64,000 bases of DNA. Source: Microbacterium sp. cx-55 (GTDB lineage: Bacteria; Actinomycetota; Actinomycetes; Actinomycetales; Microbacteriaceae). The translations under genes and the position numbers were made by a program. The notes beneath the pieces are model-generated. The model saw nothing but the letters and a program-made list of their open reading frames with translations, ran no database searches and had not been told where the DNA came from. Positions 19,978 to 31,070 of the stretch are shown here, piece after piece. Position 1 is the stretch's first letter. The number at the start of each line of letters is the position of its first letter. The stretch is from positions 3,100,001-3,164,000 of the forward strand of contig NZ_CP088261.1 of the NCBI RefSeq assembly GCF_021117345.1, read 5' to 3'.

Positions 19978-20292
19978 TCAGGATGCGGCGCGCGCGGCGC
20001 GCTTCTCCTGCTGGTAGACCCGGATGGCCTCGTACCGTTCCGCCGATCGGGCCTGCCTTTTCGCCGCCTCTTGGTCACGGTTCTTCGGAGCCACGGGCGA
20101 GACGAGTCCGTCGATCAGGTCCCGGGTCGCGCGCGTGATCTGGTCGACGGCCGCGTCGAAGGTCGCCTGATTCGCCTGCGACGGCTTGTTCATTCCGGCC
20201 ACCTTGCGAACGAACTGGAGTGCCGCGTCACGACATTCCTGGTCGGTGGCGGGAGGTTCGAAGTTGTGAAGGGGCACGATGTTCCGGCACAT
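19978..20292 (-). CDS. DUF2277 family protein
   Basis: 104 residues beginning MCRNIVPLHNFEPPATDQE, the hallmark N-terminus of DUF2277, followed by AALQFVRKVAGMNKPSQANQATFDAAVDQI. The family is small, cytosolic and widespread in actinobacteria and alpha-proteobacteria, without assigned function; the invariant Cys2 and Asn/Pro motif suggest a ligand-binding role, unproven. The C-terminal 30 residues are Arg/Gln/Glu-rich helix. No operon partner. Confidence 0.85.
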   Translation of the reverse strand: MCRNIVPLHNFEPPATDQECRDAALQFVRKVAGMNKPSQANQATFDAAVDQITRATRDLIDGLVSPVAPKNRDQEAAKRQARSAERYEAIRVYQQEKRAARAAS

Positions 20293-20423
20293 GCCCGTCA
20301 GAGTAGGGCGTTGCCGCCCAGTTTCCCAGGGGTCCGCCGAAGAACCCCCGGCCTGAGCGGGCCGGTTCCTGCCGGAGGAGCGAGCCGGTACACCCGACCC
20401 GAGCACCCCGGCACGAATCCCTT

Positions 20424-22589
20424 TCAGCCCGAGGTCGACGCGTCGGTCGTGTTCACCGCGGGGCCGCCGGGCGCCGCCGAGCCTCCCGGCGCGACCGGCG
20501 CACCGGGAGCGACCGGCCCGCCGGGCAGCACGCCTCCCCCGGCCTGTTCCCGCGGCGTCGTATCGGCCGCCGTGCCGGGCTGCGCGGCATCCGCCTCGCT
20601 CCCATCGGCGACGGCCTGCTCGAACTGCGAGCGGTACAGACGCCAGTAGGCACCCTCGGCGGCAATGAGTTCTTCGTGCGTGCCCTTCTCGACGATGTCG
20701 CCGTGCTCCATCACGAGGATGAGGTCGGCGTCGCGGATGGTCGAAAGCCGATGCGCGATGACGAACGATGTGCGCCCCTCGCGGAGCGCGGCCATCGCGT
20801 GCTGCAACAGCAGTTCGGTGCGGGTGTCGACCGACGACGTCGCCTCGTCGAGGATCAGCACGCTGGGTTGTGCGACGAACGCGCGCGCGATCGTGATGAG
20901 CTGCTTCTCGCCCGCGGAGACGTTCGAGGCATCTTCGTCGAGCACCGTGTCGTAGCCGTCGGGCAGGGAGCGCACGAACCGATCGACCCGTGTCGCGACC
21001 GCGGCATCGGCGATCTCCTCGTCGGTCGCCGACGCACGGCCGTACCGGATGTTCTCGCGGATGGTGCCGGCGAACAGCCACGGGTCCTGCAGCACCATGC
21101 CGGTGCGGGAGCGGACGTCGTCGCGGGAGAACTCGGCGATGTCTTGCCCGTCGAGCAGAATGCTGCCGCCGTCGAGTTCGTAGAACCGCATGATGAGGTT
21201 CACGAGCGTCGTCTTGCCGGCGCCCGTCGGCCCGACGATCGCGACCGTCTGCCCGGGTTCCACGCGGAACGACAGGTCGGTGATGAGGGGATGATCGGGC
21301 GCGTAGGCGAAGCGCACGTGATCGAACTCGATGACGCCGGCCCCGCCGCGGGGGCGCGGGGCGTCATCCGCATCCGGCTCCTGCTCTTCGGCGTCGAGCA
21401 GCTCGAAGACCCGCTCGGCGGAGGCCGTGCCCGACTGGATCACCGCGGCCATGCCGCCGAGCTCCGACAGCGGCTGCGTGAACTGCTGCGAGTACTGGAT
21501 GAACGCCTGCACGTCACCGAGGCGCAGCTGACCGCCGGCGACCATGAGGCCGCCGAGGACGGCGATGCCGACGTACGTCAGGTTTCCGATGAACATCATG
21601 CCCGGCATGATGATGCCCGACAGGAACTGGGCTCGGAAGCTCGCCTGGAAGAGCTCTTCGTTCTCGGCCTCGAACTTCGCGCGGGAGTCGGCTTCGCGGC
21701 CGTAGACCTTCATCAGCGCGTGGCCGGAGAACGATTCCTCGACCCGCGCGTTCAGCCGCCCGACCTTGCGCCACTGCGTACCGAACGCCTTCTGCGAGCG
21801 CGGCCCGATGACGCCGAAGATCACGGCCATGAGCGGGAGGGAGATGAGTGCGACGATCGCGAGCTGCCAGGAGATCGAGAACATCATCACGAGCACGCCG
21901 ACGACCGTCAGCACAGAGGTGACCACGGTCGAGAGCGACTGCTGCATCGTCTGGGTGATGTTGTCGATGTCGTTCGTCACCCGCGAGATGAGTTCACCGC
22001 GCTGCACCCGGTCGAAGTACGACAGCGGAAGGCGGTTGATCTTCGCCTCGACCGACTCGCGCAGCCGCCACATGGTGCGCACCATGATGATGTTGATGAC
22101 GTAGCCCTGGATCCAGGTGAGGAAGGCCGACGCGATGTAGATCGCGAGTGCCGCCATCGTCACCATCCGGAGGCGATCGAAGTCGACGCCGGTGCCGACG
22201 GAGAAGTTCGGCATCGCCGAGACCATGTTGGCGAGGTCGTTCTGACCGGCCGACTGCAGGGCGGCGACGACGTCGGCCTGCGGAGTGCCCACGGGGAACT
22301 GCCCGCCGAGGGAGGCCGAGACCACGCCCTCGAAGATGATGTTCGTCGCATCGCCCAGCACGCGCGGGGCGATGACGGCCAGCACGACGCCGAGCGCCCC
22401 GAGTACCGAGACGAAGACGAACGCGATGGCGTGCGGCCGCAGGAGCCCGATCAGACGGCCGAAGGATGCACCGAAGTTCGCGGCCTTTCCGGGGGCGACC
22501 GAGTCCCAGTCGCCCGATGCCTGCCGCGCCTGTTCGGCGAGTTCGAGCTCGAGACGCTCCTCTTCGGTGATCGTGTCGGGGGCGCTCAT
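20424..22589 (-). CDS. Heterodimeric ABC exporter, second half (consensus ATP site)
   Basis: 721 residues: six membrane helices, then a nucleotide-binding domain with Walker A GPTGAGKTTL, Walker B LILDEATSSVD (catalytic Glu present) and switch His in VIAHRLST. Its own signature is degenerate (NVSAGEKQL instead of LSGGQ). The C-terminus carries a collagen-like Gly/Pro/Ala tail of about 45 residues (GGVLPGGPVAPGAPVAPGG). With the upstream half it should form an LmrCD/TM287-288-type multidrug or lipid exporter. ATG overlaps the upstream stop by 4 bp. Confidence 0.87.
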   Translation of the reverse strand: MSAPDTITEEERLELELAEQARQASGDWDSVAPGKAANFGASFGRLIGLLRPHAIAFVFVSVLGALGVVLAVIAPRVLGDATNIIFEGVVSASLGGQFPVGTPQADVVAALQSAGQNDLANMVSAMPNFSVGTGVDFDRLRMVTMAALAIYIASAFLTWIQGYVINIIMVRTMWRLRESVEAKINRLPLSYFDRVQRGELISRVTNDIDNITQTMQQSLSTVVTSVLTVVGVLVMMFSISWQLAIVALISLPLMAVIFGVIGPRSQKAFGTQWRKVGRLNARVEESFSGHALMKVYGREADSRAKFEAENEELFQASFRAQFLSGIIMPGMMFIGNLTYVGIAVLGGLMVAGGQLRLGDVQAFIQYSQQFTQPLSELGGMAAVIQSGTASAERVFELLDAEEQEPDADDAPRPRGGAGVIEFDHVRFAYAPDHPLITDLSFRVEPGQTVAIVGPTGAGKTTLVNLIMRFYELDGGSILLDGQDIAEFSRDDVRSRTGMVLQDPWLFAGTIRENIRYGRASATDEEIADAAVATRVDRFVRSLPDGYDTVLDEDASNVSAGEKQLITIARAFVAQPSVLILDEATSSVDTRTELLLQHAMAALREGRTSFVIAHRLSTIRDADLILVMEHGDIVEKGTHEELIAAEGAYWRLYRSQFEQAVADGSEADAAQPGTAADTTPREQAGGGVLPGGPVAPGAPVAPGGSAAPGGPAVNTTDASTSG

Positions 22590-24385
22590 GCTTCGACTCC
22601 CAGCTGCGAGTCGACGATCTCGCGGTACGTCTCGCTCGTCGCGAGGAGCTCGTCGTGGGTGCCGAGCCCGACGGTGCGGCCGCCGTCGAGCACCAGGATG
22701 CGGTCGGCTCCGGTGACCGTCGAGATGCGCTGAGCGACCACGACCTTCGTCACGTCGGGAAGCGCCTGCCAGAGCGCCTGACGCAGATTGGCGTCGGTGC
22801 GCAGATCGAGCGCCGAGAAGGAGTCGTCGAAGACCAGAACCCGGGGGCGGTGGACGATGGCCCGCGCGATGGCCAGGCGTTGCCGCTGGCCGCCCGAGAC
22901 GTTCGTGCCGCCCTGCGCGATGCGCGCGTCGAGACCGCCCTCCATCTCTTCGACGAAGTCACGTCCTTGCGCGATCTCGAGCGCTTCCCACAGCTCGTCG
23001 TCGGTCGCCTCCTCGCGCCCGAAGCGCAGGTTGGAGGCGATCGTGCCGGTGAACAGGAACGGTCGCTGCGGCACGAGACCGATGCCGCTCCACAGCGCAT
23101 CGAGGTCGGCCTCGCGAACGTCGACCCCGCCGACCTGCACGGAGCCGCCGGTGACGTCGAACAGGCGCGGGATGAGCGAGACGAGCGTGGTCTTGCCCGA
23201 ACCGGTCGAGCCGACGATGGCGAGCGTTTCGCCGGGCGCGACGCGGAAGTCGATGCCGTGCAGGACCGGGGATTCGGCCCCGGGGTAGGTGAATTCGACG
23301 CCGTCGAAGACGAGCTCGCCCGGTGCCGGGAAGTCGCTCACCGGGTGCTCGGGGCGCACGAGGGTCGATTCGGAGGCGAGCACTTCGCCGATGCGTTCGG
23401 CGGAGACCGCGGCGCGCGGGATCATGATCGTCATGAAGCTGGCCATCAGCACCCCCATGAGGATCTGACCGACGTACTGCATGAACGCGAAGAGGGTACC
23501 GATCTCGACCTGACCCGCGTCGACCTGGATGCCGCCGAACCAGATCACGCCGACCACGGTGACGTTGAGCACGAGCATGGCGAGCGGGAAGAGCAGCACG
23601 AACAGCGACCCGACCTTGCGGCCGACCACCATGATCTCGGTGTTCGCCCCGCGGAAGCGTTCTTCTTCGATGTCTTCACGGACGAACGCGCGCACGACAC
23701 GCACACCGGTGAGCTGTTCGCGCATGATGCGGTTCACCGCATCGAGCTTCTTCTGGAACTGCCGGAACAGCGGCACCATCCGGCTGATGACGAGGCCCGC
23801 GATGAGCAGCAGCGCGGGGACGGCGACACCGATCAGCCAGCTGAGGCCGACGTCTTGCTGGAGCGCCATGACGATGCCGCCGATCGCGAGAAGCGGCGCG
23901 GTGACGAGCATCGTCGCGCCCATCATCGCCAGCATCTGCACCTGCTGCACGTCGTTCGTGTTGCGGGTGATGAGCGAACCCGGCCCGAACTGCGACACCT
24001 CGCGCTCGGAGAACCCGCTGACCTTCTCGAAGACGTCGCGGCGGATGTCGCGGCCGGCCGACATGGCGGCCCGCGCGGCGAAGTACGTCGCGATGATGGA
24101 TGCCGTGATCTGGCCGAGCGAGATCACGAGCATGATCGTGCCCTGCGACCAGATGAAGGCGGTATCGCCCTGGGCGACGCCGCGGTCGATGATGTCGGCG
24201 TTCAGGCGCGGCAGATAGAGCGAGGCCATCGCCGACGCGAACTGGAAGACCAGCACCGCGAGCAGCAGCCAGCGGTAGGTCGAGAGGTAGCGGATGAGCA
24301 GCTTGCCGAGCACGTCGACTCCGGGTTCGTCAGGCAGGAGATTCCTGCGCAGGGCCAGATTAGGCCCACCCTCCGACATCCGCAT
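22586..24385 (-). CDS. Heterodimeric ABC exporter, first half (degenerate ATP site)
   Basis: 599 residues: six-helix exporter membrane domain, then an ATPase domain with Walker A GSTGSGKTTL, a canonical signature NVSGGQRQRLA, but Walker B LVFDDSFSALD (Asp in place of the catalytic Glu) and Gln in place of the switch His (VVVAQRIST). Those substitutions together with the partner's altered signature build one inactive and one active ATP site, as established for heterodimeric exporters. It overlaps the downstream half by 4 bp. Substrate unknown. Confidence 0.87.
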   Translation of the reverse strand: MRMSEGGPNLALRRNLLPDEPGVDVLGKLLIRYLSTYRWLLLAVLVFQFASAMASLYLPRLNADIIDRGVAQGDTAFIWSQGTIMLVISLGQITASIIATYFAARAAMSAGRDIRRDVFEKVSGFSEREVSQFGPGSLITRNTNDVQQVQMLAMMGATMLVTAPLLAIGGIVMALQQDVGLSWLIGVAVPALLLIAGLVISRMVPLFRQFQKKLDAVNRIMREQLTGVRVVRAFVREDIEEERFRGANTEIMVVGRKVGSLFVLLFPLAMLVLNVTVVGVIWFGGIQVDAGQVEIGTLFAFMQYVGQILMGVLMASFMTIMIPRAAVSAERIGEVLASESTLVRPEHPVSDFPAPGELVFDGVEFTYPGAESPVLHGIDFRVAPGETLAIVGSTGSGKTTLVSLIPRLFDVTGGSVQVGGVDVREADLDALWSGIGLVPQRPFLFTGTIASNLRFGREEATDDELWEALEIAQGRDFVEEMEGGLDARIAQGGTNVSGGQRQRLAIARAIVHRPRVLVFDDSFSALDLRTDANLRQALWQALPDVTKVVVAQRISTVTGADRILVLDGGRTVGLGTHDELLATSETYREIVDSQLGVEA

Positions 24386-24412
24386 CCACCCCCGGGAGGA
24401 GACGGCGTCAGG

Positions 24413-25213
24413 TCAGTCGACCGGCGGGTCGGGGCGGTCGCCGCGCAGCTCCGCCTCGAGCCGCTGGATGTCTCCGCGCGTCGCCGGTCGCTGCTCGATG
24501 TGCGTACGCGTTGCGCGTTCCATCACCCACGACGAGAACGTCGCGACGATGAGCCCCACCAGAACCACACCGCCGAACATCAGGCCGACCGCGATGATCC
24601 GACCGGGCACCGTCACCGGCACGAAGTCGCCGTAGCCGACCGTCGTCACCGTGCAGAAGGCCCACCAGACGGCGTCGCCGAAGGAACGGATGGTGCCGCC
24701 CGGCGCCGCCCGCTCGAAACCGAGGACCGTGACCGAGGCCGTCCAGATCAGCAGCAGTGCAGCACCGAAGCCGTAGACGAGCAACCGGCTGCGGAGCGAA
24801 CCGGCGGCCGTCCGGGTGAACGCGGGGATCCGGGTCAGCGCACCCAGCAGTCGAACCGGTCGAAGCACGGGCAGCGCCGCAACAGCGAGGTCGAACAGAT
24901 GCGCGCGGAACCAGCGCCCGCGGGGGCGCGACATCGCGAGGCGCGCGAGGTAGTCGGCGATGAACAGCGCCCATGTCACGCCCACGATCGTTCCGGTCAC
25001 GGCGGCGAGACCGTCGGTGACCTGAGCGAGCACGTGCACGGTCTGCGCGACGATGAAGGCGAGCGCGGCGGCCGTGAGGGGCCAGAAGGTGGCCTTCTCC
25101 CAGCGGCGGGTCGCGGCGGTCTCCCCGCGCGGATCGCCGCCACGCCGGTGTGATTCTTCGGACTCGTCGCCGTGCCCGCGGTGCGGGCGGTCTGGCGCGT
25201 GCTGCTCGCTCAT
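24413..25213 (-). CDS. Ion channel with K+ selectivity filter
   Basis: 266 residues. The cytosolic N-terminus is His/Asp/Arg-rich, then four hydrophobic segments (voltage-sensor-like, with RPVRLLGALTRIPAF resembling an S4/S4-S5 region), a pore helix and filter CTVTTVGYGDFVP, and a final helix GRIIAVGLMFGGVVLVGLIVATF, then an acidic coiled tail. Likely a six-helix Kv-like potassium channel in the cytoplasmic membrane. It starts 23 bp after hspR on the same strand and may be transcribed by read-through. Confidence 0.85.
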   Translation of the reverse strand: MSEQHAPDRPHRGHGDESEESHRRGGDPRGETAATRRWEKATFWPLTAAALAFIVAQTVHVLAQVTDGLAAVTGTIVGVTWALFIADYLARLAMSRPRGRWFRAHLFDLAVAALPVLRPVRLLGALTRIPAFTRTAAGSLRSRLLVYGFGAALLLIWTASVTVLGFERAAPGGTIRSFGDAVWWAFCTVTTVGYGDFVPVTVPGRIIAVGLMFGGVVLVGLIVATFSSWVMERATRTHIEQRPATRGDIQRLEAELRGDRPDPPVD

Positions 25214-25236
25214 GGCAGCACTCTAGGGAGCCGGCG

Positions 25237-25680
25237 TCAGTCTCCGCTCGGCGGCAGCTCGCGCCGCGGGCGCCACACGACCACGTCGGTCGCCCGGCGC
25301 ACGCGCGTGCCCGAGCGGATCGTGACGACCGAGCCGGTGGCCCCGGCGGCGAACACGCGCGCACCGGGGCGCTTGGCGAGCTCTTCCCGCATCCGGGACT
25401 CGAGTCCGACCACGCGCTGGTGGAGTTCGCGCACCTGGTTCTCGAGCTCGATGATCCGCGCGATCGCGGGCAGGCTCATGCCGTCGGCGGAGAGCCGGGA
25501 GACTTCGCGCAGCTGCTCGACGTGCCGCACCGAATAGCGGCGCGAGCCGCCCTTCGTGCGGTTGGGTACGACGAGTCCGAGGCGGTCGTACTGGCGGAGG
25601 GTCTGCGGATGCATGCCGGCCAGGTCGGCGGCCGTCGCGATGGCGAAGACAGGAGTCTCGGCGTCGATCTCATCATCCAT
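25237..25680 (-). CDS. hspR: Heat-shock repressor HspR (MerR family)
   Basis: 147 residues. The MerR-type winged helix spans about 10-75 (FAIATAADLAGMHPQTLRQYDRLGLVVPNRTKGGSRRYS), followed by a coiled-coil dimerisation helix and an Arg-rich tail. In actinobacteria HspR binds HAIR sequences with DnaK as co-repressor (established). The ATG at 25680 is chosen because AGGAGG lies 8 nt upstream; GTG/ATG codons further upstream overlap the ribosome site. It is the last gene of the dnaK operon; matching sites lie before dnaK and clpB. Confidence 0.92.
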   Translation of the reverse strand: MDDEIDAETPVFAIATAADLAGMHPQTLRQYDRLGLVVPNRTKGGSRRYSVRHVEQLREVSRLSADGMSLPAIARIIELENQVRELHQRVVGLESRMREELAKRPGARVFAAGATGSVVTIRSGTRVRRATDVVVWRPRRELPPSGD

Positions 25681-25702
25681 GTGCATCACCTCCTGCGCTC
25701 GG

Positions 25703-26701
25703 TCAGTTGCGGGCGCGACTCATCATGTCGGCCCGGGGGTTCTCTTTGGGCTCGAGTTCCTGGAACCGCTCGAGCGCCGCGCGGGCGGCGTCGTCGAGGT
25801 GGGTGGGCACGACGACCTGGACCTCGGCGAGCAGGTCGCCGGTGCCCTTCGGCGTCTGGATGCCACGGCCCTTGACGCGAAGGACGCGTCCGGACGGCGT
25901 GCCGGGAGCAACCCGCAGCTTCACGGTCTCACCGCCGAGCGCCGGAACCTCGATCGTCGCGCCGAGCACGGCCTCGGTGAACGTGATGGGCACGGTCAGC
26001 CGGAGGTTCAGCCCATCGCGGACGAACACCGGATGCGGACGCACCGAGATCTGCACGACGATGTCGCCGTTCTCACCGCCGTCGGGTGAAGGCCGCCCGC
26101 GTCCGCGCAGACGGATCTTCTGCCCGTCCGCGACGCCCGCGGGGATCTTCACCTTGAAGGGCTTGCCGTCCTCGCCCTGGAGCGAGATCGTCTCGCCGCC
26201 CGCGGCGGTCACGAAATCGAGGGTGGTACGCGCCGTGACGTCGGCGCCCCGGGTGGGGCCGCCCGCCCCGCGGTAACCGCCGGTGGTCTGCCCGAAGCGC
26301 CCGGAGCCGAAGCCGCCGGAGCCCTGGTTGAACATCGTGAAGAAGTCGTCGAAGCCCTCGGGTGCGTCGAAGCGGGTACCGCTTCGGGCACCGCCCTGAC
26401 CGAACCGCGAGAACACGTCCTCGAACCCGCCGGCGCCCTGGCCGCCCGCCGTGAAGCGGGCACCGGAGCCCATCGCGCGGATCTGGTCGTACTCCTCGCG
26501 CTGTTCCTTGTCGCTCAGCACGGCGTACGCCTCGCTGACCTCTTTGAACTTGGCCTCGGCCGTCGCATCGCCCTGATTGGAGTCGGGGTGATACTTGCGG
26601 GCGAGTTTGCGGTAGGTCTTCTTCAGATCGGCGTCGGCGACGTCCTTCGAGACGCCGAGCGTCGCGTAGAAGTCCTTATCGAACCAATCCTGACTTGCCA
26701 C
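25703..26701 (-). CDS. dnaJ: Co-chaperone DnaJ, zinc-finger-less type
   Basis: 332 residues. J-domain at 8-75 with HPD at 38-40, Gly/Phe-rich linker (FGQGGARSGTRF...FNQGSGGFGSGRFGQ), and two C-terminal beta-sandwich domains (VKIPAGVADGQKIRLRGRG, LRVKGRGIQTP). The Cys-rich zinc module of classical DnaJ is absent, as in the operon-encoded DnaJ1/CbpA type. It stimulates DnaK ATPase and delivers clients. It lies 9 bp after grpE and 22 bp before hspR. Confidence 0.93.
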   Translation of the reverse strand: MASQDWFDKDFYATLGVSKDVADADLKKTYRKLARKYHPDSNQGDATAEAKFKEVSEAYAVLSDKEQREEYDQIRAMGSGARFTAGGQGAGGFEDVFSRFGQGGARSGTRFDAPEGFDDFFTMFNQGSGGFGSGRFGQTTGGYRGAGGPTRGADVTARTTLDFVTAAGGETISLQGEDGKPFKVKIPAGVADGQKIRLRGRGRPSPDGGENGDIVVQISVRPHPVFVRDGLNLRLTVPITFTEAVLGATIEVPALGGETVKLRVAPGTPSGRVLRVKGRGIQTPKGTGDLLAEVQVVVPTHLDDAARAALERFQELEPKENPRADMMSRARN

Positions 26702-26710
26702 ACGCGCCTC

Positions 26711-27319
26711 CTAGTCCGCCGGAACGGCAACGACGACCTTCGCGGGACGAAGTTCGATCGATCCGAGGCGGTAACCGACCTCGACGACGTCGAGGACGGT
26801 CGTCTCGGTCGCACCGGGGGTCGGCTGCTGGAAGATCGCCTCGTGCTGCTGCGGGTCGAACACGTCGCCCACCGCACCGTAGGTCGACAGACCCACGCGC
26901 TCCGCGATGCTCCGCATCTTCTCCGCGATCGCCGCGAACGGGGTGCCATCGACCAGGTCGCCGTGCTTGGCCGCGCGGTCGAGGTCATCAAGCACGGGCA
27001 GCAGGTTCTTCGCGACCGAGCCCTTGGCGCGCTCGATCTCGACTTCGCGCTGGTCTTCCGTGCGACGCCGGTAGTTCGCGTACTCGGCCTGCAGACGCTT
27101 GAGGTCGCCCAGCAGGGCGGACTCGTGGTCGTTCAGCGCCGCGTCCTCCGCCGCCGCATCCACGTTCTGTTCGGCTCCGAGGATGTCGTCGATCGTGAGC
27201 TCCGGTTCCGACGGGGTGGGGGCGGAGGCCTGAGCCTCCGCACCCTCCTCGTTCGGCCGAACCTCGTCGTCGCCGCGACCCGCGTCGGAGCCGGCGTTGT
27301 CGAAGTTCTTGTCGGTCAT
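26711..27319 (-). CDS. grpE: Nucleotide exchange factor GrpE
   Basis: 202 residues. A long acidic disordered N-terminus, then a coiled-coil (LLGDLKRLQAEYANYRRRTEDQREVEIERAKGSVAKNLLPVLDDLDRA) and the C-terminal beta domain ending VEVGYRLGSIELRPAKVVVA. It releases ADP from DnaK. ATG at 27319 is 10 bp after the dnaK stop, consistent with the operon order dnaK-grpE-dnaJ-hspR. Confidence 0.95.
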   Translation of the reverse strand: MTDKNFDNAGSDAGRGDDEVRPNEEGAEAQASAPTPSEPELTIDDILGAEQNVDAAAEDAALNDHESALLGDLKRLQAEYANYRRRTEDQREVEIERAKGSVAKNLLPVLDDLDRAAKHGDLVDGTPFAAIAEKMRSIAERVGLSTYGAVGDVFDPQQHEAIFQQPTPGATETTVLDVVEVGYRLGSIELRPAKVVVAVPAD

Positions 27320-27329
27320 GTCGACTCTC

Positions 27330-29198
<1,869 letters not shown>

Positions 29199-29244
29199 GT
29201 GCTTCTCCTTCGTATGGATCGGAAATGTCTGGGGGCGACTCAAA

Positions 29245-29265
29245 GGTGAGCCGCGATGACTCAAG
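29245..29265 (-). promoter_or_regulatory. HAIR element 1 of dnaK, over the -10 region
   Basis: On the minus strand CTTGAGT, 7 nt, GCTCACC. The first half is perfect and the second keeps 4 of 7 consensus bases. It overlaps the proposed -10 TACGCT (29269-29264) and the start region, so binding would block RNA polymerase. Confidence 0.7.
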
Positions 29266-29293
29266 CGTAACTCGGGCTCCCCGCATCCGTCAA
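29264..29293 (-). promoter_or_regulatory. Candidate dnaK promoter
   Basis: -35 TTGACG (29293-29288), an 18-bp spacer and -10 TACGCT (29269-29264) on the minus strand, about 65 bp before the dnaK start. It is flanked by the two HAIR elements. Identified by eye; no mapping data. Confidence 0.5.
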
Positions 29294-29298
29294 ATGAA

Positions 29299-29319
29299 CT
29301 TGACATGAACCCACTCAAC
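29299..29319 (-). promoter_or_regulatory. HAIR element 2 of dnaK, upstream of -35
   Basis: Read on the plus strand: CTTGACA, 7 nt, ACTCAAC; 11 of 14 positions fit CTTGAGT-N7-ACTCAAG. Centre-to-centre distance to element 1 is 54 bp. Multiple HAIR copies at dnaK are established for Streptomyces. Confidence 0.65.
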
Positions 29320-29354
29320 TTTCAGCATGCGGCTCCTATGGCGAGTTCTCGCCC

Positions 29355-29423
29355 GCGAGACTGCAGTTTCGGCACGAGACGTTGGTCGGGAGCCGACGTC
29401 TCGCCGCTCCGTTGCCGTCTCGC
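29355..29423. repeat. Dispersed palindrome family C, copy C2
   Basis: 69-bp imperfect palindrome: GCGAGACTGCAGTTTCGGCA then GAGACGTTGGTC on the left, and the inverted CGTCTCGCC...GTCTCGC on the right. It sits in the divergent gap between dnaK and the MFS gene, upstream of the HAIR sites. Confidence 0.8.
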
Positions 29424-29537
29424 GGGCAGGGCGCGGGGGCGAGCGGATGCGGGCGGCGCAGGTAGCCTGAGCGCACGCCGCGAGGATGCGGCGCGGCGGC
29501 ACTCCCGGAAACCGCCCGTTCACCGAAGGGCCATACC

Positions 29538-30983
29538 GTGACGCACATGGATCCCGAGTCGCGGTCGTCAGCCGCATCCGCCACACCTCCCGTGCCGCCG
29601 CCGACCGCCAACACCGGCGCGATCGGACCGATGGGCGAGTTGTTCCAGGATGCGGACTCCGACCGCGTGGTTCCGCGCACGCAGGTCATCTCGTGGGCGT
29701 TCTGGGACTGGGCGACGCAGCCGTTCAACTCGGTGATCCTGACGTTCGTGTTCGCGTCGCTGTACATCGTGTCGGACTCGTTCCTTCCGGCCGACATCGC
29801 CGCCCTCCCCGACACGGATGCGGTCAAGGAACGCGCCATCGCCGACCTCGCGAGCGGGTACGGCCTCGCGACGACGCTCGCCGGCATCCTGATCCTGCTG
29901 CTCGCCCCGGTTCTGGGGCAGTCCGCCGACCGCGCCGGACGCAAGAAGCGCTGGCTGGGCGTGTTCACCGTGCTGCTCGCACTCCTGCAGTTCGCGCTCT
30001 TCTTCACCCTCGCCGACCCGGCCTACTTCTGGTACGGCGCGATCGTGCTGGCGGTGGGAGCCGTCGTGTCGGAGATCGCGGGCGTGAACTACAACGCGAT
30101 GCTCGTGCAGGTCTCGACGCCCCGCACGATCGGTCGCGTGAGCGGGCTCGGCTGGGGCCTCGGGTACATCGGCGGCATTCTGGCGCTCACACTCGTCGTC
30201 GTGCTCACGTTCGCCGACTGGTTCGGCATGGACACGTCCAACGGCCTCGCCTACCGCCTCATCGCGGTCGGATGCGGAATCTGGACGCTCGTCTTCGCCA
30301 TCCCGCTGTTCAAGAACGTTCCGGAAGCGCCTCCGATCCCCGGCGCGCAGAAGGTGGGATTCTTCGCCGGCTACGTGGTGCTCGTGAAGGACGTCGCACG
30401 CCTCTACCGCACGCATCGGCCGACGTTCTGGTTCCTGTTCGCCAGCGCGATCTATCGCGACGGGCTCGCGGGGGTCTTCGCGTTCGGCGGCGTGCTGGCC
30501 GCCGCCGGCTTCGGCTTCTCGGATACGGAGGTCATGATCTTCGGGATCGCGGCGAATATCGTCGCGGGCATCTCGACGATCATCGCCGGCCGCTTCGACG
30601 ACCTGTTCGGCGCGCGCGCCGTGATCATCGGCGCCCTGCTCGGACTCGTCGTGATGGCCGTCGTGCTGTTCGCCCTGCACGATTTGGGGCCTGTCATCTT
30701 CTGGATCGGCGGGCTCGCGCTCTCCGTCTGCGTGGGGCCGGCGCAGGCATCGAGCCGGTCGCTTCTCGCGCGCGTGACTCCGAACGGAATGCAGGGCGAG
30801 ATCTTCGGCCTGTACGCCACGACCGGCCGCGTCGCGAGCTTCCTCGCGCCGGCCGCGTGGACGCTCTCGATCGCGCTGTTCGGCGCAATCATCTACGGCG
30901 TGCTGGGGCTCGGCCTCGTGCTGCTGGTCGGCCTCATCATCCTGCTCTTCGTGAAGCTGCCCCCGCACACCCGCCTGCGCTGA
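29538..30983 (+). CDS. MFS transporter, UMF1 (Atg22-like) family
   Basis: 481 residues with about twelve hydrophobic helices after a Pro/Ala-rich N-terminus. Family features: WAFWDWATQPFNSVILTFVFASLY in helix 1, and GIAANIVAGISTIIAGRFDDLFGARAVI in the second half. UMF1 members are related to the yeast vacuolar effluxer Atg22; bacterial substrates are unknown. The GTG at 29538 follows GAAGGG; ATG three codons later is an alternative. Monocistronic, ending at a repeat-rich convergent gap. Confidence 0.82.
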   Translation: MTHMDPESRSSAASATPPVPPPTANTGAIGPMGELFQDADSDRVVPRTQVISWAFWDWATQPFNSVILTFVFASLYIVSDSFLPADIAALPDTDAVKERAIADLASGYGLATTLAGILILLLAPVLGQSADRAGRKKRWLGVFTVLLALLQFALFFTLADPAYFWYGAIVLAVGAVVSEIAGVNYNAMLVQVSTPRTIGRVSGLGWGLGYIGGILALTLVVVLTFADWFGMDTSNGLAYRLIAVGCGIWTLVFAIPLFKNVPEAPPIPGAQKVGFFAGYVVLVKDVARLYRTHRPTFWFLFASAIYRDGLAGVFAFGGVLAAAGFGFSDTEVMIFGIAANIVAGISTIIAGRFDDLFGARAVIIGALLGLVVMAVVLFALHDLGPVIFWIGGLALSVCVGPAQASSRSLLARVTPNGMQGEIFGLYATTGRVASFLAPAAWTLSIALFGAIIYGVLGLGLVLLVGLIILLFVKLPPHTRLR

Positions 30984-31030
30984 CCCGCGGCGGGATGCCG
31001 CGGCGCGTCCGCTGCCCGACCTCGCGTCCA

Positions 31031-31066
31031 CTGCATCCGCTGCATCCACTGCATCCACTGCATCCA
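31031..31066. repeat. Short tandem repeat of CTGCATCCA
   Basis: About three and a half copies of the 10-mer CTGCATCCAC directly beside palindrome B1, after the MFS stop codon. Confidence 0.7.
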
Positions 31067-31070
31067 ACCG

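Noticed and set aside
24408..25364. Second, overlapping 318-codon frame over the K+ channel gene
   Set aside because: Arg-rich shadow in another frame; the channel frame has the TVGYGD filter and hydrophobic helices.
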